Source: Bolinopsis microptera
Taxonomy: Eukaryota; Ctenophora; Tentaculata; Lobata; Bolinopsidae
Direction of reading: 5' to 3'
DNA length: 64,000 nucleotides
NCBI RefSeq assembly: GCF_026151205.1
Contig: NC_087078.1
Location: 15,517,118 to 15,581,117 of the forward strand
Shown piece by piece: positions 46,071 to 57,189 of this stretch. The notes under the pieces were generated by a model that saw only the letters and a list, made by a program, of their open reading frames with translations, searched no databases and had not been told where the DNA came from. The stretch's first letter is position 1, and every line of letters begins with the position of its first letter. The translations under genes and the position numbers were made by a program.

Positions 46071-47681
46071 TTAGACACTAACCCAGAGAACTGAGAATCG
46101 TATACTGTCTTGTACTTGTAGTTGTCGTTGTAAGTCTTCCCTCATGCCCATATCATATTGTAATTGATATGGGCAACCGGGAATACCATGTAGACTCATA
46201 CCCATATTAGATTGGGCATGTGCAGGGTTGACCTTTACAAGTGCATCGCCATTACAATACAGGAATTGTTTGAGGGTTTTGTAAGCGCTGTCTGGATCAC
46301 AGTAGAGAGGAAGTCTAGTTGAATTCCAATGATTTTCTGCTTTTTCGTAAACGTTTTTCCAAGCGTAGACGTACATATGGTAGTTCCCGAAAGATTTATC
46401 ACAGCTAACTTTTGGGATTCTATCCTGGTACAGAGTAACACTAACAGTAAACTGATTTTGTACAGATAATTGCAATACAATTTCTTCGCCGAAGGTAGCT
46501 GCGGTCGAAATTACACTGAAACTTTGTCGATCTTTCGTGATCTTACTGATTGCGTTATATTGGTTTGGTAGAATTTTCAGCATATCCATAGCATTCTTTA
46601 CATAGCCCGTACAGTATGCTTGAACGTTCATGTTCTCCGGCGGGTGTCCTGACCAATGATGGATAGCTTTTGAGAGAATTTTTTGAACAATATCCATGTC
46701 ATACGACGATTTATTGGCTGCAAGCCAAGACAGGAGACACTCTATGACACAAAACTGGTCTGATTTATCTGTAAATGCCGTAGAAAGCACATACATTCCC
46801 TCTGCATCAAGAATCTTCCAGCACGAGTAAAGACTACCACATTCTTTCATGAATCTTAATGACTGTAGCACGGTTATTTTTTCATTAATTTTCATCTTAT
46901 ATCTGTTTAAATGCTTGTATTCCTTCAATGTTATACTGTCAAAATCTTCCATTTTCTCAAAAAGTTCTTCAAATTTAGTCCGAGAACATAGGGACATTAC
47001 ATTTGAAATTTCTGGTTTTTCAAACGAATCCAATAAAAGTTTGTAGTTGGACTGGTCTAGGAGCATATTGACCCACGGAATATAATCCGGGATAAGATCT
47101 TGATGAAGCAGTATAGTTAGTAGTTCCTTCTTGTCTACAACTCCTGAGATAACATCGTCTATGGCACTGTCAAGGTTCTTGTACCGTTCATCAGTGCTAT
47201 CTGGTACGATTATTTTGGGTAGGTGTTGTGCGAAGAACAACCTACACGGTTTGTAAATCTCTTTTTTTGAGCACGTCCACTTGCCTTCAATGGCCTTGGT
47301 GGCAACCATAGAACCATTGATCAACAAGCCTGCATTGTCCAAATTCCATATATTTTCGGACATCCAATCCAAGACCTGCTTTCGAGCTCCAGGAATGTCA
47401 AAAGCTACCATGAACTTGAGAATATCTTGGAAGTTTTCCTCAGTAAGACTGACTGAACCACCATAAAGAATGGTCAAACATTCTCTGACGTGTTTGTTGT
47501 CTGTAAGGAATAATTCATTGTCCTCTTTTATATACTCTCTAAGCACAGAACTATGTTGGGCTAATAACACTGCACTGCATTTAATAATTTCAGATTCCGT
47601 TACAATCTGAACTGAATCATTAAATTCATCCTTTTCCAGGAAGTACGTGAAATCATTGTTGAACTCGAGCTTCACTGCCAT
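46071..47681 (-). CDS. BTB/POZ-domain protein, 536 residues
   Basis: A single open exon on the minus strand. Residues about 20-110 form a BTB/POZ domain: DSVQIVTESEIIKCSAVLLA (the D..I....... hAvLaa.S core), then SVLREYIKE, then CLTILYGGSVSLTEENFQDI (the YtG-like strand and following helix), then AFDIPGARKQVLDWM. Helical, mostly acidic sequence follows, with a BACK-like region, and a C-terminal half rich in aromatic residues (YMY, WKNVYEKAENHW). No Kelch or zinc-finger repeats are visible. BTB domains mediate dimerisation and often link to Cullin-3; the role here is unknown. The ATG at 47681-47679 lies two bases after an acceptor-like ctgcag, so a 5' untranslated exon upstream is likely. Homologous multi-gene families of this kind are common in marine invertebrates. 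Confidence 0.85.
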   Translation of the reverse strand: MAVKLEFNNDFTYFLEKDEFNDSVQIVTESEIIKCSAVLLAQHSSVLREYIKEDNELFLTDNKHVRECLTILYGGSVSLTEENFQDILKFMVAFDIPGARKQVLDWMSENIWNLDNAGLLINGSMVATKAIEGKWTCSKKEIYKPCRLFFAQHLPKIIVPDSTDERYKNLDSAIDDVISGVVDKKELLTILLHQDLIPDYIPWVNMLLDQSNYKLLLDSFEKPEISNVMSLCSRTKFEELFEKMEDFDSITLKEYKHLNRYKMKINEKITVLQSLRFMKECGSLYSCWKILDAEGMYVLSTAFTDKSDQFCVIECLLSWLAANKSSYDMDIVQKILSKAIHHWSGHPPENMNVQAYCTGYVKNAMDMLKILPNQYNAISKITKDRQSFSVISTAATFGEEIVLQLSVQNQFTVSVTLYQDRIPKVSCDKSFGNYHMYVYAWKNVYEKAENHWNSTRLPLYCDPDSAYKTLKQFLYCNGDALVKVNPAHAQSNMGMSLHGIPGCPYQLQYDMGMREDLQRQLQVQDSIRFSVLWVSV

Positions 47682-48063
47682 CTCTGCAGCGATTGTTCTG
47701 CCTTCAATCTAATGAAAGACGGTGATTTAAAAATACATAAAACATGCAGTGCAACACACCCTTCAGCCAGGATCCAGTGTCGCACAGAACGAAATACTAT
47801 TAACTAGCTCTGTGCACCCCGAATAATGCATCCAGATAGAAGCTAAAGCTCGTGTCCACAAATATCAAATGTGTAGCAGGCAACATAACAGTTTCATAAA
47901 GTATATATTATATATACTTACTATATATATTAGTTATATATACAACTACATGACCGAGTGAGGAAACACGGAAAAAAGTGTCCTATCTAATCGAATTAGA
48001 CCTCCTATTTGAGATAGATCTGCTTCTATAAATATTAAAAGATGGAAACAACAACATATTATA
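47682..48063. other. Upstream region of the BTB gene; TA-rich tract
   Basis: A TATATA-rich stretch (47901-47942) and a probable splice acceptor (gctgcag) next to the start codon are visible. No other feature. Confidence 0.45.
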
Positions 48064-48065
48064 TA

Positions 48066-48827
48066 CAGGGTGGGCCAAAAGTTAGTGTGCAAACGTGGGC
48101 CTTAATAGCTCAGTCACTGAGTGCCCAATTGAAATAATTTGTTTTGGTATGACTTACTACCAGTACCACCACTGGTTCGAGAAATTTGTCAAATCGAAAC
48201 ATATTTGTGTTCATTTTTTTCAAAAGAAGGTTCATTTTCGCATTTATTTGATAGTTTGGATAGTCGGATCGAGCCAAATTTTATTGAATTGTGTTTGGCC
48301 ATTTAAATTACGTTTGCCCTGAAAAAATGAGAGTTCTAGCTTCTCAGATGACCGAGATATGAACCTTAACGAGGTTATTCATTACGTGTGATCAGGTGAT
48401 TGGCTTACCTGATCACGTGATTAGGTGACCCCGTTAACCAATTATGGGAATCGTTAAGGCTGCCCAATTAAGGTGTCATGTCACGGTATCACATAATCAC
48501 CCAGTCAATTTTGTTAACGAGATACTCAAAATGCTTGATAACTTCGTCATTTCTAATCCGTTTCACGTCATTTTTTCAGATCAGATGCAACATTTAATAA
48601 TCTACCGTCTCTGAAAAAATTAGACATCTAGCATGTTCGAGGAGAACAATATAAGTGTTTTAATATTGAATGGGCGTGGTCTAAAATAATTGAATTTTCA
48701 AATTTTGGTTACGGAATCCTCGAACCAGTAGGTATAGTAAACCATCTGCAAAGCAACAACCCTCAAATATAAAACACGGCGGAGGTATAAGACCCAACGT
48801 TTGCACACTGACTTTTGGCCCACCCTG
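48066..48827. mobile_element. Tc1/mariner-type non-autonomous element, 762 bp
   Basis: The ends are inverted: CAGGGTGGGCCAAAAGTTAG at the left, and the complement (with one change, CAGTGTGCA...) at the right. Flanking TA (48064-48065, 48828-48829) is the expected target duplication. No mariner transposase frame is present; an internal pair, CCTGATCACGTGATTAGG, is locally palindromic. Confidence 0.85.
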
Positions 48828-48829
48828 TA

Positions 48830-50081
48830 CATTTGATATAGTGAATACGCAAACATAATATACAACAACAAGATACAAGGGGCAGGTCTCTCCCACAAGT
48901 TGGGATGGCCTGAGGTGCTTCTCTCATAAACATAATATATACCGGTACTAACAATAAACTGAACTTCTGTATGTAATTCGATCCATATGTTGCACTTGAC
49001 TAGTGTCAGTGACTACTTGTCACCGTCAGTCGTCACCGCTCCATGTTGTACATATCACATCATCCTCTAATACATAAATACATACTGGTAAGTGGTAACA
49101 CGACTTCTGTCCGACAGCGACTCTTGTCCGACAGCACTTTTTTGTGTTTGAAGTGATATCTCAAATTTGGCACATAGAAATTCACTCAAACTGGCACAGA
49201 TTATTCGTTTTAAAGCTTTCTTACTATCTGGAAAGTTTCAAGAAAATCGTATAGTTGGATCCCCAGATATATGCCCTGGTACCAGTACTGCACTGCAAAC
49301 CACCGATTTGGAGAAATTTTACTGTCTGATATTGCTGTTACCTGGTTGTGCGATGATAAGCAGTTCAAATTGAATGTTACTATTTCGCTGTATCTGCAGG
49401 AAAGAATCCAAAAATTAATCAGCGAATCCTTCAAAAACTACAATTTTTTGTCTATACAATGAAAGATGATTATTTTTCGAGCGTGCTAAATCTGTAAATC
49501 ACTCTACAGTCTACAGTCGATCTTCGAGATTTTTCTAAAAGGGCCCCCCGGACAGTTGAGACCAACTTAAATCAATGTATTTTCGGACGATGATTCCGAA
49601 TCACCCTCATGACCATATAATCTAGGGTTAAAATGCTCCCCTGGCGAAAAATTGTTTCGATCGCACGTGATATGACCATTTAAGGAAGTTGGTCTAATTT
49701 CACGTTAGGGTTAGGGTTGGTACTACTAGTACTACTAGAGTTGGTTTAATTTAAAATTAAACAGACGGCTTGACCTCGCGCTCGACATTAAGCATATGAT
49801 TTGCACGCGTACGGCGCATTCCAATGTTCAAGCAGCTAGCACGTGACACGATTCAGCCAATCAGAGTACAGGAATCCGCAAAGTTAAAGTTGCAAACTTT
49901 TGATCGGCCCAAAATGGGACTTTTCTGGAGATTTTGAGATAACTTAACAACTACGTTGTCTTAAATTTTCCTCCTGGGGAGGTAACGTTACTTTTACAAG
50001 ACGAACATGTTACAAAAAACCGGAAGTCTCTAACTCTTTTACTTTCAAAGTTAGGTCCCATCCAGTAAGGGTTTCTGGGTC
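48830..50081. other. No gene seen
   Basis: AT-rich. The phrase cgagat(t)ttct(a)aaagggccccc near 49527 also occurs at about 1392-1420, a small dispersed repeat. (TTAGGG)2 at about 49705 is too short to be an interstitial telomere. Confidence 0.45.
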
Positions 50082-50600
50082 CATGCTTAAAGCATCACAT
50101 CAGTAATACCTGCTTTTTGAAAACAATTTTTTATTTGACCATCTCCGGCATTTCAGTGTTAATTTTTACAAGATGTCAGTGGTGCACGCCGCCGCCGAGT
50201 TTTTGCTCACACCGCCACGCCGAAGAATAAATTAGCGGCGGTGTGAAAGTTAATTTTCAATTGTATTTGAGAATTTTGAAGTTTCTTGGCACCACGTTTG
50301 ACTGTCAGTTTTGCTGCTCGTATGAGTATGACGTTGTGGGTTGCTACCATTCGCCCGTGTCCTGGACTCCAGTAGTAGTACTAGGCTATATAGACATAAT
50401 AAACGGTTTTACAGACTGAAATTGTTCACCGCCCTTAATCGGTATTAGATCGAAATTTGTTTGACTATTTATTGAATTTTATGCATAAACTTTGTGCTCC
50501 GATCAGTATTGGGCTGATTCGTACTTGGCCCTTCGATTTATCAGCGCTAGAATTTGATCGTTCTGTAACTGTAAGCTGCCATACTTTCGGCTTCGCTACC
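50082..50600. repeat. Repeat R2, copy B (unsplit)
   Basis: Begins catgcttaaagcatca, continues through cagTAATacctgc without interruption, and follows the same order as copy A. It therefore shows the empty target site of the 7.3 kb insertion. A minus-strand frame at 50547-50831 straddles its end and is not assigned. Confidence 0.85.
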
Positions 50601-51241
50601 ATTGATTTTTCCTAGTCGCATTTGGGCAGCAGATTCGGTGGTTTTGACATTGTTAAGTTTTGCGAGTTTCGGACAGCTTCCTGAGTACTGTGTATTAATC
50701 ATCCGTTTTCTTAACCATTCACGTTCAAATAAATCAACCATAAACTGAAACTGGAAGCCAAAGCGGTATTTTGAGGCCCATCCCGTACAGAGACTGCATT
50801 TATGTTCGACAGCACTTTGGCAGCACTTCAAATTTTGAATTGAAGATATTGTTTGCTTTTTTAAGGAAATAAACTTATAATCTGCGCCGTAATAAAATAA
50901 AAAAGTTCATTTTCCGAATATCTAACAGGTAAAGTAATGAAAGTATAAAGTTCGAACAAATATTGAAAGTGAAAATTACACATTATAACTGCTAAAACGA
51001 TTATCCATTAGTGCGTTTGATTCTTAGACTAAAACTTTAAAGACTGCATGAAAAAATCAGTCCCTGAATGGTTTGTACGAGGTGCAGAACAAATACCGGA
51101 TACAAGAAACATTAAGTGTTAAAAGTAAAAATCACATATTATGTGAACTGTGAAGGAGATTTATCACATTTATCCTAGGAAGAGGAATTAGAAATTGATA
51201 CCCATCTGTGTTATTTAAGAATGTGTGTTACCACCCTGTTT
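50601..51241. other. No convincing gene; one unassigned open frame
   Basis: A minus-strand frame of 94 codons (50547-50831) contains FMVDLFEREWLRKRM and a few cysteines (KCSLCTGW). I do not recognise it; its 3' end overlaps repeat R2, so it may be chance. Confidence 0.3.
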
Positions 51242-51509
51242 CAGTGGCGTAACGAAAGGCCCTGCTGACCCCGCTGTGCAGGGGGGCGCCGTCTTAGGGG
51301 GGCGCCAAATCGTCGTTTGAATGTGGGACAATTTCGAAAACTTAACTAAAGTACTAGCAAAACTGCGCGTTTTGCTCTAGATACACACTTTTTTAGAGAT
51401 TTTACTGGCGTATTCTTTAAAATCACCTAATTTGTTCAATTTTAGGGAGGGGCACCAAAAGGGGAGGGGGCGCCAACAGGGGGGGCCAACAGGCAACGTT
51501 ACGCCACTG
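51242..51509. mobile_element. hAT-type MITE, 268 bp, 8-bp target duplication
   Basis: Ends CAGTGGCGTAACG...CGTTACGCCACTG. The flanking CCCTGTTT is exact on both sides (51234-51241, 51510-51517). It shares terminal and subterminal G/C blocks with the 4.5 kb element at 16869-21398, so it belongs to the same family. Confidence 0.95.
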
Positions 51510-51517
51510 CCCTGTTT

Positions 51518-52051
51518 ACTGAAACATAGAAAGATTTTGTGGGTATGTTTGTTTTGCGTTCTGCATTTACGAGGAAATCATAACTTAGTTACCTGGTAGG
51601 ATTACAAAAATGAAAATTCAACCATAAACTATGTTATGCTATGTTTCTTAATGGTAATAATCTAATATGTAGATAGAGTCAGTCAAGAAATCGAAACAAA
51701 AACAGTAACCCATGCCCATTTCAGATAACGTTAAACGAAAATTGTTCACACTTCTATGTAACTCTACCAATTAAAAATCATAAAAATGTACTAGAATCAA
51801 TTAACGCAGGTTGAAATCTCTTGAGGACTCAAATGAACGGTCCCAATATGTAAAAATGATAGATCAAACATTTTAATTTGCCATTCTGATAATGTACATT
51901 GCACAACACTTTACATTTTTATTGTCGTCACAAAATTGACAAATCGCTATTATTATTATCATCATCATCATCCCGATTAACCACAAAATAAGAAATCGTT
52001 TTAAAATTTCCGGATCACACGTCCTGCTTTTGCAAACTAAAACCAAATTTT
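51518..52051. other. 3' flank of the sorting-nexin gene; no other gene seen
   Basis: AT-rich. A TTATTATTATCATCATCATCATC simple repeat lies at about 51949-51971. Confidence 0.5.
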
Positions 52052-52554
52052 CTAAAAATCTTTTAATAATTCCAGTCCCTTGGTCAGCTCACTGATAATG
52101 GACTGAGAGTGACGAATTTGAAGTTCTGACATGTCAACCAGGTGTTTCCGGTATGTTTCCAGTCGGCGATTCTTGAACGTATCCAGTTCTACAGGAGGAT
52201 TTATTAATTATCATTGATTATCATAACTTTCAGTTAGATCAGATAAGCCTCTCACAATAAAAATAAAAGTAAACACTATAATTATTTGTGGCTGACCTTT
52301 TCAGTGATTCAAGTCCGGGCTAATTTCTTTTGAGAATAGATTGAAACTGACGGTATTTAAGGACGATTAACAAGCAGAAATTTCAAGAATTCAAATAGCA
52401 TTCCTTACCCGTCTTAGCCATATCTGATATCGATTCAAATCTGATCTTACAGTCCTCAACGTAAGCCTCTGCTGTGGGGATATCTTTAAATTTCTTCTGT
52501 GCTTGTTCCAGTTTCCCTTCGGCTATTTCCTTGTCAGCAAGCGCGCGTCCTCTC
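52052..52554 (-). CDS. Sorting nexin, SNX5/6-like, last two exons (partial)
   Basis: Two exons on the minus strand: 52554-52409 and 52188-52052 (stop 52054-52052), joined in phase (ACG G|GTAAGG donor; ctgtag acceptor). They encode the end of a BAR domain: RGRALADKEIAEGKLEQAQK, then AYVEDCKIRFESISDMAK, then ELDTFKNRRLETYRKHLVDM and RHSQSIISELTKGLELLKDF. The pattern RR..AL......A...L..A, FE.IS..AK.EL..F..RR...(F/Y)RK.L..M(S/A)EL.I.H matches the SNX5/SNX6 C-terminus, which dimerises with SNX1/2 in the retromer-associated ESCPE-1 coat on endosomes. The PX domain and the earlier BAR exons were not found before the MFS gene at 53378, so they lie further away, in an intron-spanning arrangement, or this is a fragment. 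Confidence 0.8.
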
Positions 52555-53377
52555 CTGAATAGTGTTAAGGTAAGAGGTATGTAATTTAAATGATATCGAG
52601 CACAGTTACCATCTTTAAATTTAAGATAAATAAAGTAGTCTGTTCATCACAAGCCGTGAAATCATGCTCCATCTGCCACTTTCAAGATTATTTGTAGATG
52701 AAATTTAGCCAAAAAAGACGGCATATGATTTAACTTTTAAGGTACCGTACATATAGTAAGTAACACTTCGCCGGATTTAAGTCCAGAGGGGGTAAAGGCT
52801 CAAAAAAATTTAACTGCTTAACTTTTTTTTGATAATTGAGGTTAACCGATTCTTAAAAAATTAATTAAACAACATTAAGGTTACTAAAATTGAGTTTAAG
52901 ATGTTATTTCACTCCAAGAAAAGGCCCCCGGTCAGCATTTCCAAACCCGCTCTTTCCACTCGGCTGCTGACGTCATAATATGTGAACGCTCCCAACCCAC
53001 AACTCAATTGTTCAATATTCCTGCGCAAACTATCAGTATAATCATAACTGTAGAATGTCCCTCATCACGTCGAGACCAATGGAATGGTCAATGGACATAA
53101 TTAGTTGGTGCATAATAATATTATTTATTATAAAAGTTATTAAGAGTTTACAATTGAAATTTGTATCTGATGAGGGCGGTAGTAAAGTTGACCACAGCTA
53201 TGCTTAATAAACCATATCATTTACAATTTAGTACTAAACTTTGAACTTATTTTCGATTTTTCACGTTTTGAGTAAGCCTTGAGTTGATCAGTACGATAAG
53301 GTAACTCAGAATGTAAATACATTTCATTTTGGTTTACGATTTTAATTTCACTCAGTAATAGGATAATTAAGCAGCCC
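52555..53377. other. No gene seen
   Basis: AT-rich. I looked on the minus strand for earlier sorting-nexin exons and found none that I could defend. Confidence 0.5.
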
Positions 53378-54715
53378 ATGGAAATGTCCGACGAAAAGGA
53401 ACTAACCATGAAATCAGGAGCAGCAGCAACTGCAATCACGGTAACCATGAAATCATCTTCCACTGGTACATCTCCACAATCCAACTCTTGGACTAAACAG
53501 GACTACCTGATGGTCTCACTGGCGGTAATGATAAAGATCGGTGACGGTGTCGAGGCTTACCTCCCCGGAGTCATCACGCAGAAAGTTTCGTTTGAACTCG
53601 GTATATCAGATTTTCAAGAGGGAATCCTAGCTGTGATACTCTTTTTGTTCTGGTCAATCGCAGTCTTGGTATCACTCTGGACTTCAGAAAGATTTGGGGA
53701 AAGAGTCACATTGCTTTTGTCACTCTATCTGTCCATAGGGTTCGCTATCCTGTGTGCGGTGGTTCCTAATTATTATACCCTCCTTCTCTCACGAGCCTTA
53801 ACCGGTATCTGTATTGGTTTGAACGATGGTACTATTGGCATATTCCTCGCCAAGCTCCTTTCCTCCAAAGAAGTACTTACCCAAAGTTCCTTTATAGCAG
53901 AAGGTCTTGCTACTCCAGTCGGTGGAGCTTGGGTTTCAGTGCTCGGGTGGCTCCTTCTAGACCTCGTCAACTGGAGAGTTTTCGTTCTGCTCACTTCTAT
54001 CCCACTCTTTGTCCCTCCAATCATCATGCTTCACTTTTGCATCGTTGAAAAGCCGGAGAGAGGAGAAAGTGAGCCAGTTGAGGAGATTAATATTGTTCCG
54101 ACTGAAACTGCCAGCCTAGTCAGCACAGAACCACTGAGTCTCCTCAATTTTACCAATAGGGTCATAAAATCAAGTCTGTTTTTCTTCTCCAACCTTTGCG
54201 TTGGATATGGATGTATTATTCTTCTTCCATGGCTGATGAGAAGTTACAAGAAACGTCTTTCTCTTGAAAATGAGGAAATAGTGCAAGGTAACGATTTTCT
54301 AATACTGGTGGCAGTGAATGGTGCTAACGTGATAGGGAGACTCATAGGGTATTTCCTGTGGAGTCGAGTAAAGTTCCTGATCCTGCAATTTACGGTCACA
54401 GCAACAATAGCTTTGAGCTACGGTCTTATTCTGGCAGATCCGGGCCTGATAGCTTCAGTGGTGCTGTTAGGGCTCGCAAAGTTTTGTTACTCTATACAGG
54501 CTGTAGAGGTTGCTATATATTAGCATACGATTACGGTTATTACGGGAAGTCACGGTGGGAGCTGGGGATTAACATAACCATGGCTTGTGGAATGTGGAAT
54601 GATAGGGAGCATGTTAGGGACCTCTCTAGCTGCATTCCTGAATCCGTACACCGCAGTTGTGACCACCTTAGTGATAGTGTGTGTCGAGCTGAGCTGGTGG
54701 TCATCTGCTTTATGA
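53378..54715 (+). pseudogene. SV2/SVOP-like MFS transporter with two compensating frameshifts
   Basis: The frame starts at 53378 and reads a cytosolic N-terminus, then DYLMVSLAVMIKIGDGVEAY, LPGVITQKVSFELGISDFQE (the GDG.E.YLPGVI.Q family signature), an MFS-type TSERFGERVTLL loop, LSRALTGICIGLNDGTIGIF, a long cytosolic loop (EKPERGESEPVEE), then five or more further membrane segments. It hits TAG at 54521-54523 (VEVAIY*). The protein continues in another frame from the TATATA stretch at about 54513 to 54590 (LAYDYGYYGKSRWELG, MACG), and returns to the first frame with MIGSMLGTSLAAFLNPYTAV, ending TGA at 54713-54715. The first shift fits a +2 TA expansion; the second fits a 7-bp tandem duplication, TGGAATGTGGAATG (54588-54601). 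Together +9, so the frame is restored. About 440 codons overall. It is either a recent pseudogene or two sequence errors. Synaptic vesicle 2-related transporters carry small organic solutes; the substrate is unknown. Confidence 0.85.
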
Positions 54716-55392
54716 AGGAACGATTCTAATAACTTCAAGGACTGAGTGTTTGTAAAGAGTGATACTTTTTACCTTTTACGTAAGCTATAATTTCTTTGGT
54801 TGTATCGGAACAGTTTTATTTACGTGACCACTCTTTCACAGTTTATTATTAAGCTTTCAAGCAGTAAAATATTTTGTTTTCTGTATTCTTTCAGACTTCT
54901 ATTTAATATAAGTCTAGTTATACATTATTTTATCATATTTTATTTATCTAAGTTGAAGTATTGCCAAATCCCAGTTCAATTTGTAACGGAGTTTTATATT
55001 AACAGGAAACGATGTAACAGAGTCGATATATTTTAATGTTGCCATGGGGTGCTAGTCCCCATACTATACATCGTAGTCCGGTAGTTTCATTGCGCCTTAC
55101 ATGACACATTGACATTGCATTGGACACAAAACTATTTTATAGAAATAATTTACTATTGAAGAAAAGCAACTATTAACTACACGGTAATCCAATTACAAAT
55201 TATTTAAATAATCAATAGGCCAGTCAATCACATGTTTACCTCAAAAACTTAATCGTAATACTGGGCAAATGATTTATTACATGTACAACAATGTATTGAT
55301 AAACCAATCCAAGTGTAATATGGTCTATAGCGAGGTTAACAATCATATTTTTACTACTACCACAATTAGATATCATGATAGTTAATCTCATT
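54716..55392. other. 3' flank; no gene seen
   Basis: AT-rich sequence up to the assembly gap. An open frame at 54800-55036 has no recognisable domain. Confidence 0.5.
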
Positions 55393-55492
55393 NNNNNNNN
55401 NNNNNNNNNNNNNNNNNNNNNNNNNNNNNNNNNNNNNNNNNNNNNNNNNNNNNNNNNNNNNNNNNNNNNNNNNNNNNNNNNNNNNNNNNNNN
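55393..55492. other. Assembly gap (100 N)
   Basis: Exactly 100 N, which usually means a gap of unknown size. It lies directly against a 123-bp segment repeated at 56704. Confidence 1.
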
Positions 55493-55615
55493 GCTATTTC
55501 CAGTTGGTAAATACTAATTTCGATTAAGGTCCAACTTTTTAAGTGTCACTTTAACGTGATACTTAAAATTCTTCCTTTAAGGTCGTACTTTAAGCAAATT
55601 TGGTAAATACGGCCC
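55493..55615. mobile_element. Right end of a PIF/Harbinger element, left side lost in the gap
   Basis: It is identical, base for base, to 56704-56826, the right end of the complete element next to it, and ends TTGGTAAATACGGCCC. TAA (55616-55618) separates it from the next element. It could be a true tandem copy or an assembly duplication. Confidence 0.85.
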
Positions 55616-55618
55616 TAA

Positions 55619-56826
55619 GGGCCGTATTTACCAACCTTTAGGTCATACTTAAACAGCAGTTTAAGGATGAGGTCGCACTTAAAAAGGAGTTTAAGTGGCA
55701 ACTCTACAAATGGTATTCACGAAATTCTCTTTTAAGTGTCACCCTTAATTTTTAAGTGTCACACTTAAAATCCCTCAAAATTGGTATTTACCAAATCGAG
55801 TCATACTTAAGTTCGTACTTAAACTCACACTTAAAACGACTATTTTTAAGGTACACCTATGTCACCCTTAATCTACAGACCTCATACTTAAAGTTTAAAA
55901 TCTGTTACATATGTAACAGTTATATTCTAAAATATATTATAGTTGGTTATGATTAGCGGTTATATTATAGCTGTCATATTAGAGCTAAACGTATTGATTT
56001 TGACTCATTTATAATTAAGATCTCTACTCATTTAACGGTTAATTATGTACTTGCACCGTGTGAAAAACAATAAAAACACTAGCGTTTCAAGAGTAAAAAT
56101 ATAGTAAATATTGAAGTGAAATATGGGGAATTGGTTTGTTTCCTGTACTGAGAAAGTAGGGGCTCTACGGCTTGGAGGATGAGAAGAAAACCTTCTATCT
56201 TGACTCGAAATCGGTAGTAAAAATCTACGTCATCGTATGCCTCCAGTAGGTTAAATCGGTCTCTTAGTGAGACAGGCCTGCGCTGAATAACTCTAGATTC
56301 TACCCGCTGCCGTTGTGGGTTTAACAAGTCGTCGTACTCAATACTCATTCATTATTCAAATTTACCAAAGGAGCAAACAAATCAGACAAACGGATTTCGA
56401 TCAGAAACATATTACAGCAACTCGCAAACATTGGTTTACCTCCTGATAGCTTTGTGCTAACAGCTCTCCTGATAATTAGTAAAATTTGTTAATCTTGCTC
56501 TCTATTTAATCTTTCAGCAGTCTATTTTCCCCTAATTACCTCCTGATACTCATCATGTTCTTATACAATACATTACAATACATCTAATTCTGCACTTAAA
56601 GTGTCAGTTCAGTGATAAAATTTTGGTGAATAACAATTTTAGTTAAAGGTTGACCTCCCACTTAGAGCATAAGTGGGAGGTCAACCTATAAATTAAAGTA
56701 CGAGCTATTTCCAGTTGGTAAATACTAATTTCGATTAAGGTCCAACTTTTTAAGTGTCACTTTAACGTGATACTTAAAATTCTTCCTTTAAGGTCGTACT
56801 TTAAGCAAATTTGGTAAATACGGCCC
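55619..56826. mobile_element. PIF/Harbinger element, 1208 bp, TAA target duplication
   Basis: Starts GGGCCGTATTTACCAA and ends with its exact complement. TAA lies on both sides (55616-55618, 56827-56829), as expected for PIF/Harbinger (TWA). The first ~280 bp are packed with the words TTAAGTG(T/C)(C) and (G)(T)ACTTAA in both orientations, probably subterminal transposase-binding repeats. The interior carries only an N-terminal transposase fragment. A perfect 16-bp hairpin (56648-56663 / 56671-56686, 7-nt loop) lies just before the right end. A non-autonomous derivative. Confidence 0.92.
56079..56348 (-). pseudogene. HARBI1-like transposase, N-terminal fragment
   Basis: 89 codons. The second half, SLRDRFNLLEAYDDVDFYYR followed by FRVKIEGFLLIL, matches the start of Harbinger nucleases (R.....L..YDD..F..RFR..k......L). 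The catalytic DDE region is absent; the frame ends shortly after a QTNSPYFTS motif, which corresponds to the family's TNRN.alSP. A start codon at 56346-56348 is plausible for the original protein. Confidence 0.78.
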
Positions 56827-56829
56827 TAA

Positions 56830-57189
56830 ATCTTAAAGATAATTCTCGCGATAAAATTTTCATCGTCACGCTTGAAAATTTCTAGAAATTAGAATAGCCG
56901 TATATTATAACAAACTTTAGCAAGCAGAATTAAGAAATAAAAAGTTCTGGGACTTAAGTGGTACAAATAAAATGAAAGGCATGCTAATCATGCTCACGTA
57001 CTGTAATGTGTCGAGAGTTTTTTTAAATTTTTAAATTTTTACTATTTGACAAAATAATTGATCTTTTTAGTGTGAGTGTGATTTCAACTTTGAGTTTGAA
57101 AATAATTTCGATATTATTGATTATTGATTATTATATTTAATAAACTGTCTCAAAGCCCTTAGAGGTGGCTCTATACGGGTCTTTACAAC
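56830..57189. other. No gene; (CAA)n leads into the satellite array
   Basis: AT-rich. The last part (aaagcccttagaggtggctc...gggtctttacaacaacaac) looks like the 3' end of a retroelement with a microsatellite tail, and the (CAA)n passes directly into the (CTA)-rich array. Confidence 0.4.

Noticed and set aside
48066-48827. Mariner transposase
   Set aside because: Only the inverted ends and TA duplication are present; none of the internal frames shows a DD(34)D-type motif.
49690-49720. Telomere-like GTTAGGGTTAGGG
   Set aside because: Only two units, embedded in unique sequence; chance is enough.
53165-53180. CTGATGAG elsewhere as a third hammerhead core
   Set aside because: No GAAA at the right spacing and no pairing arms around it.
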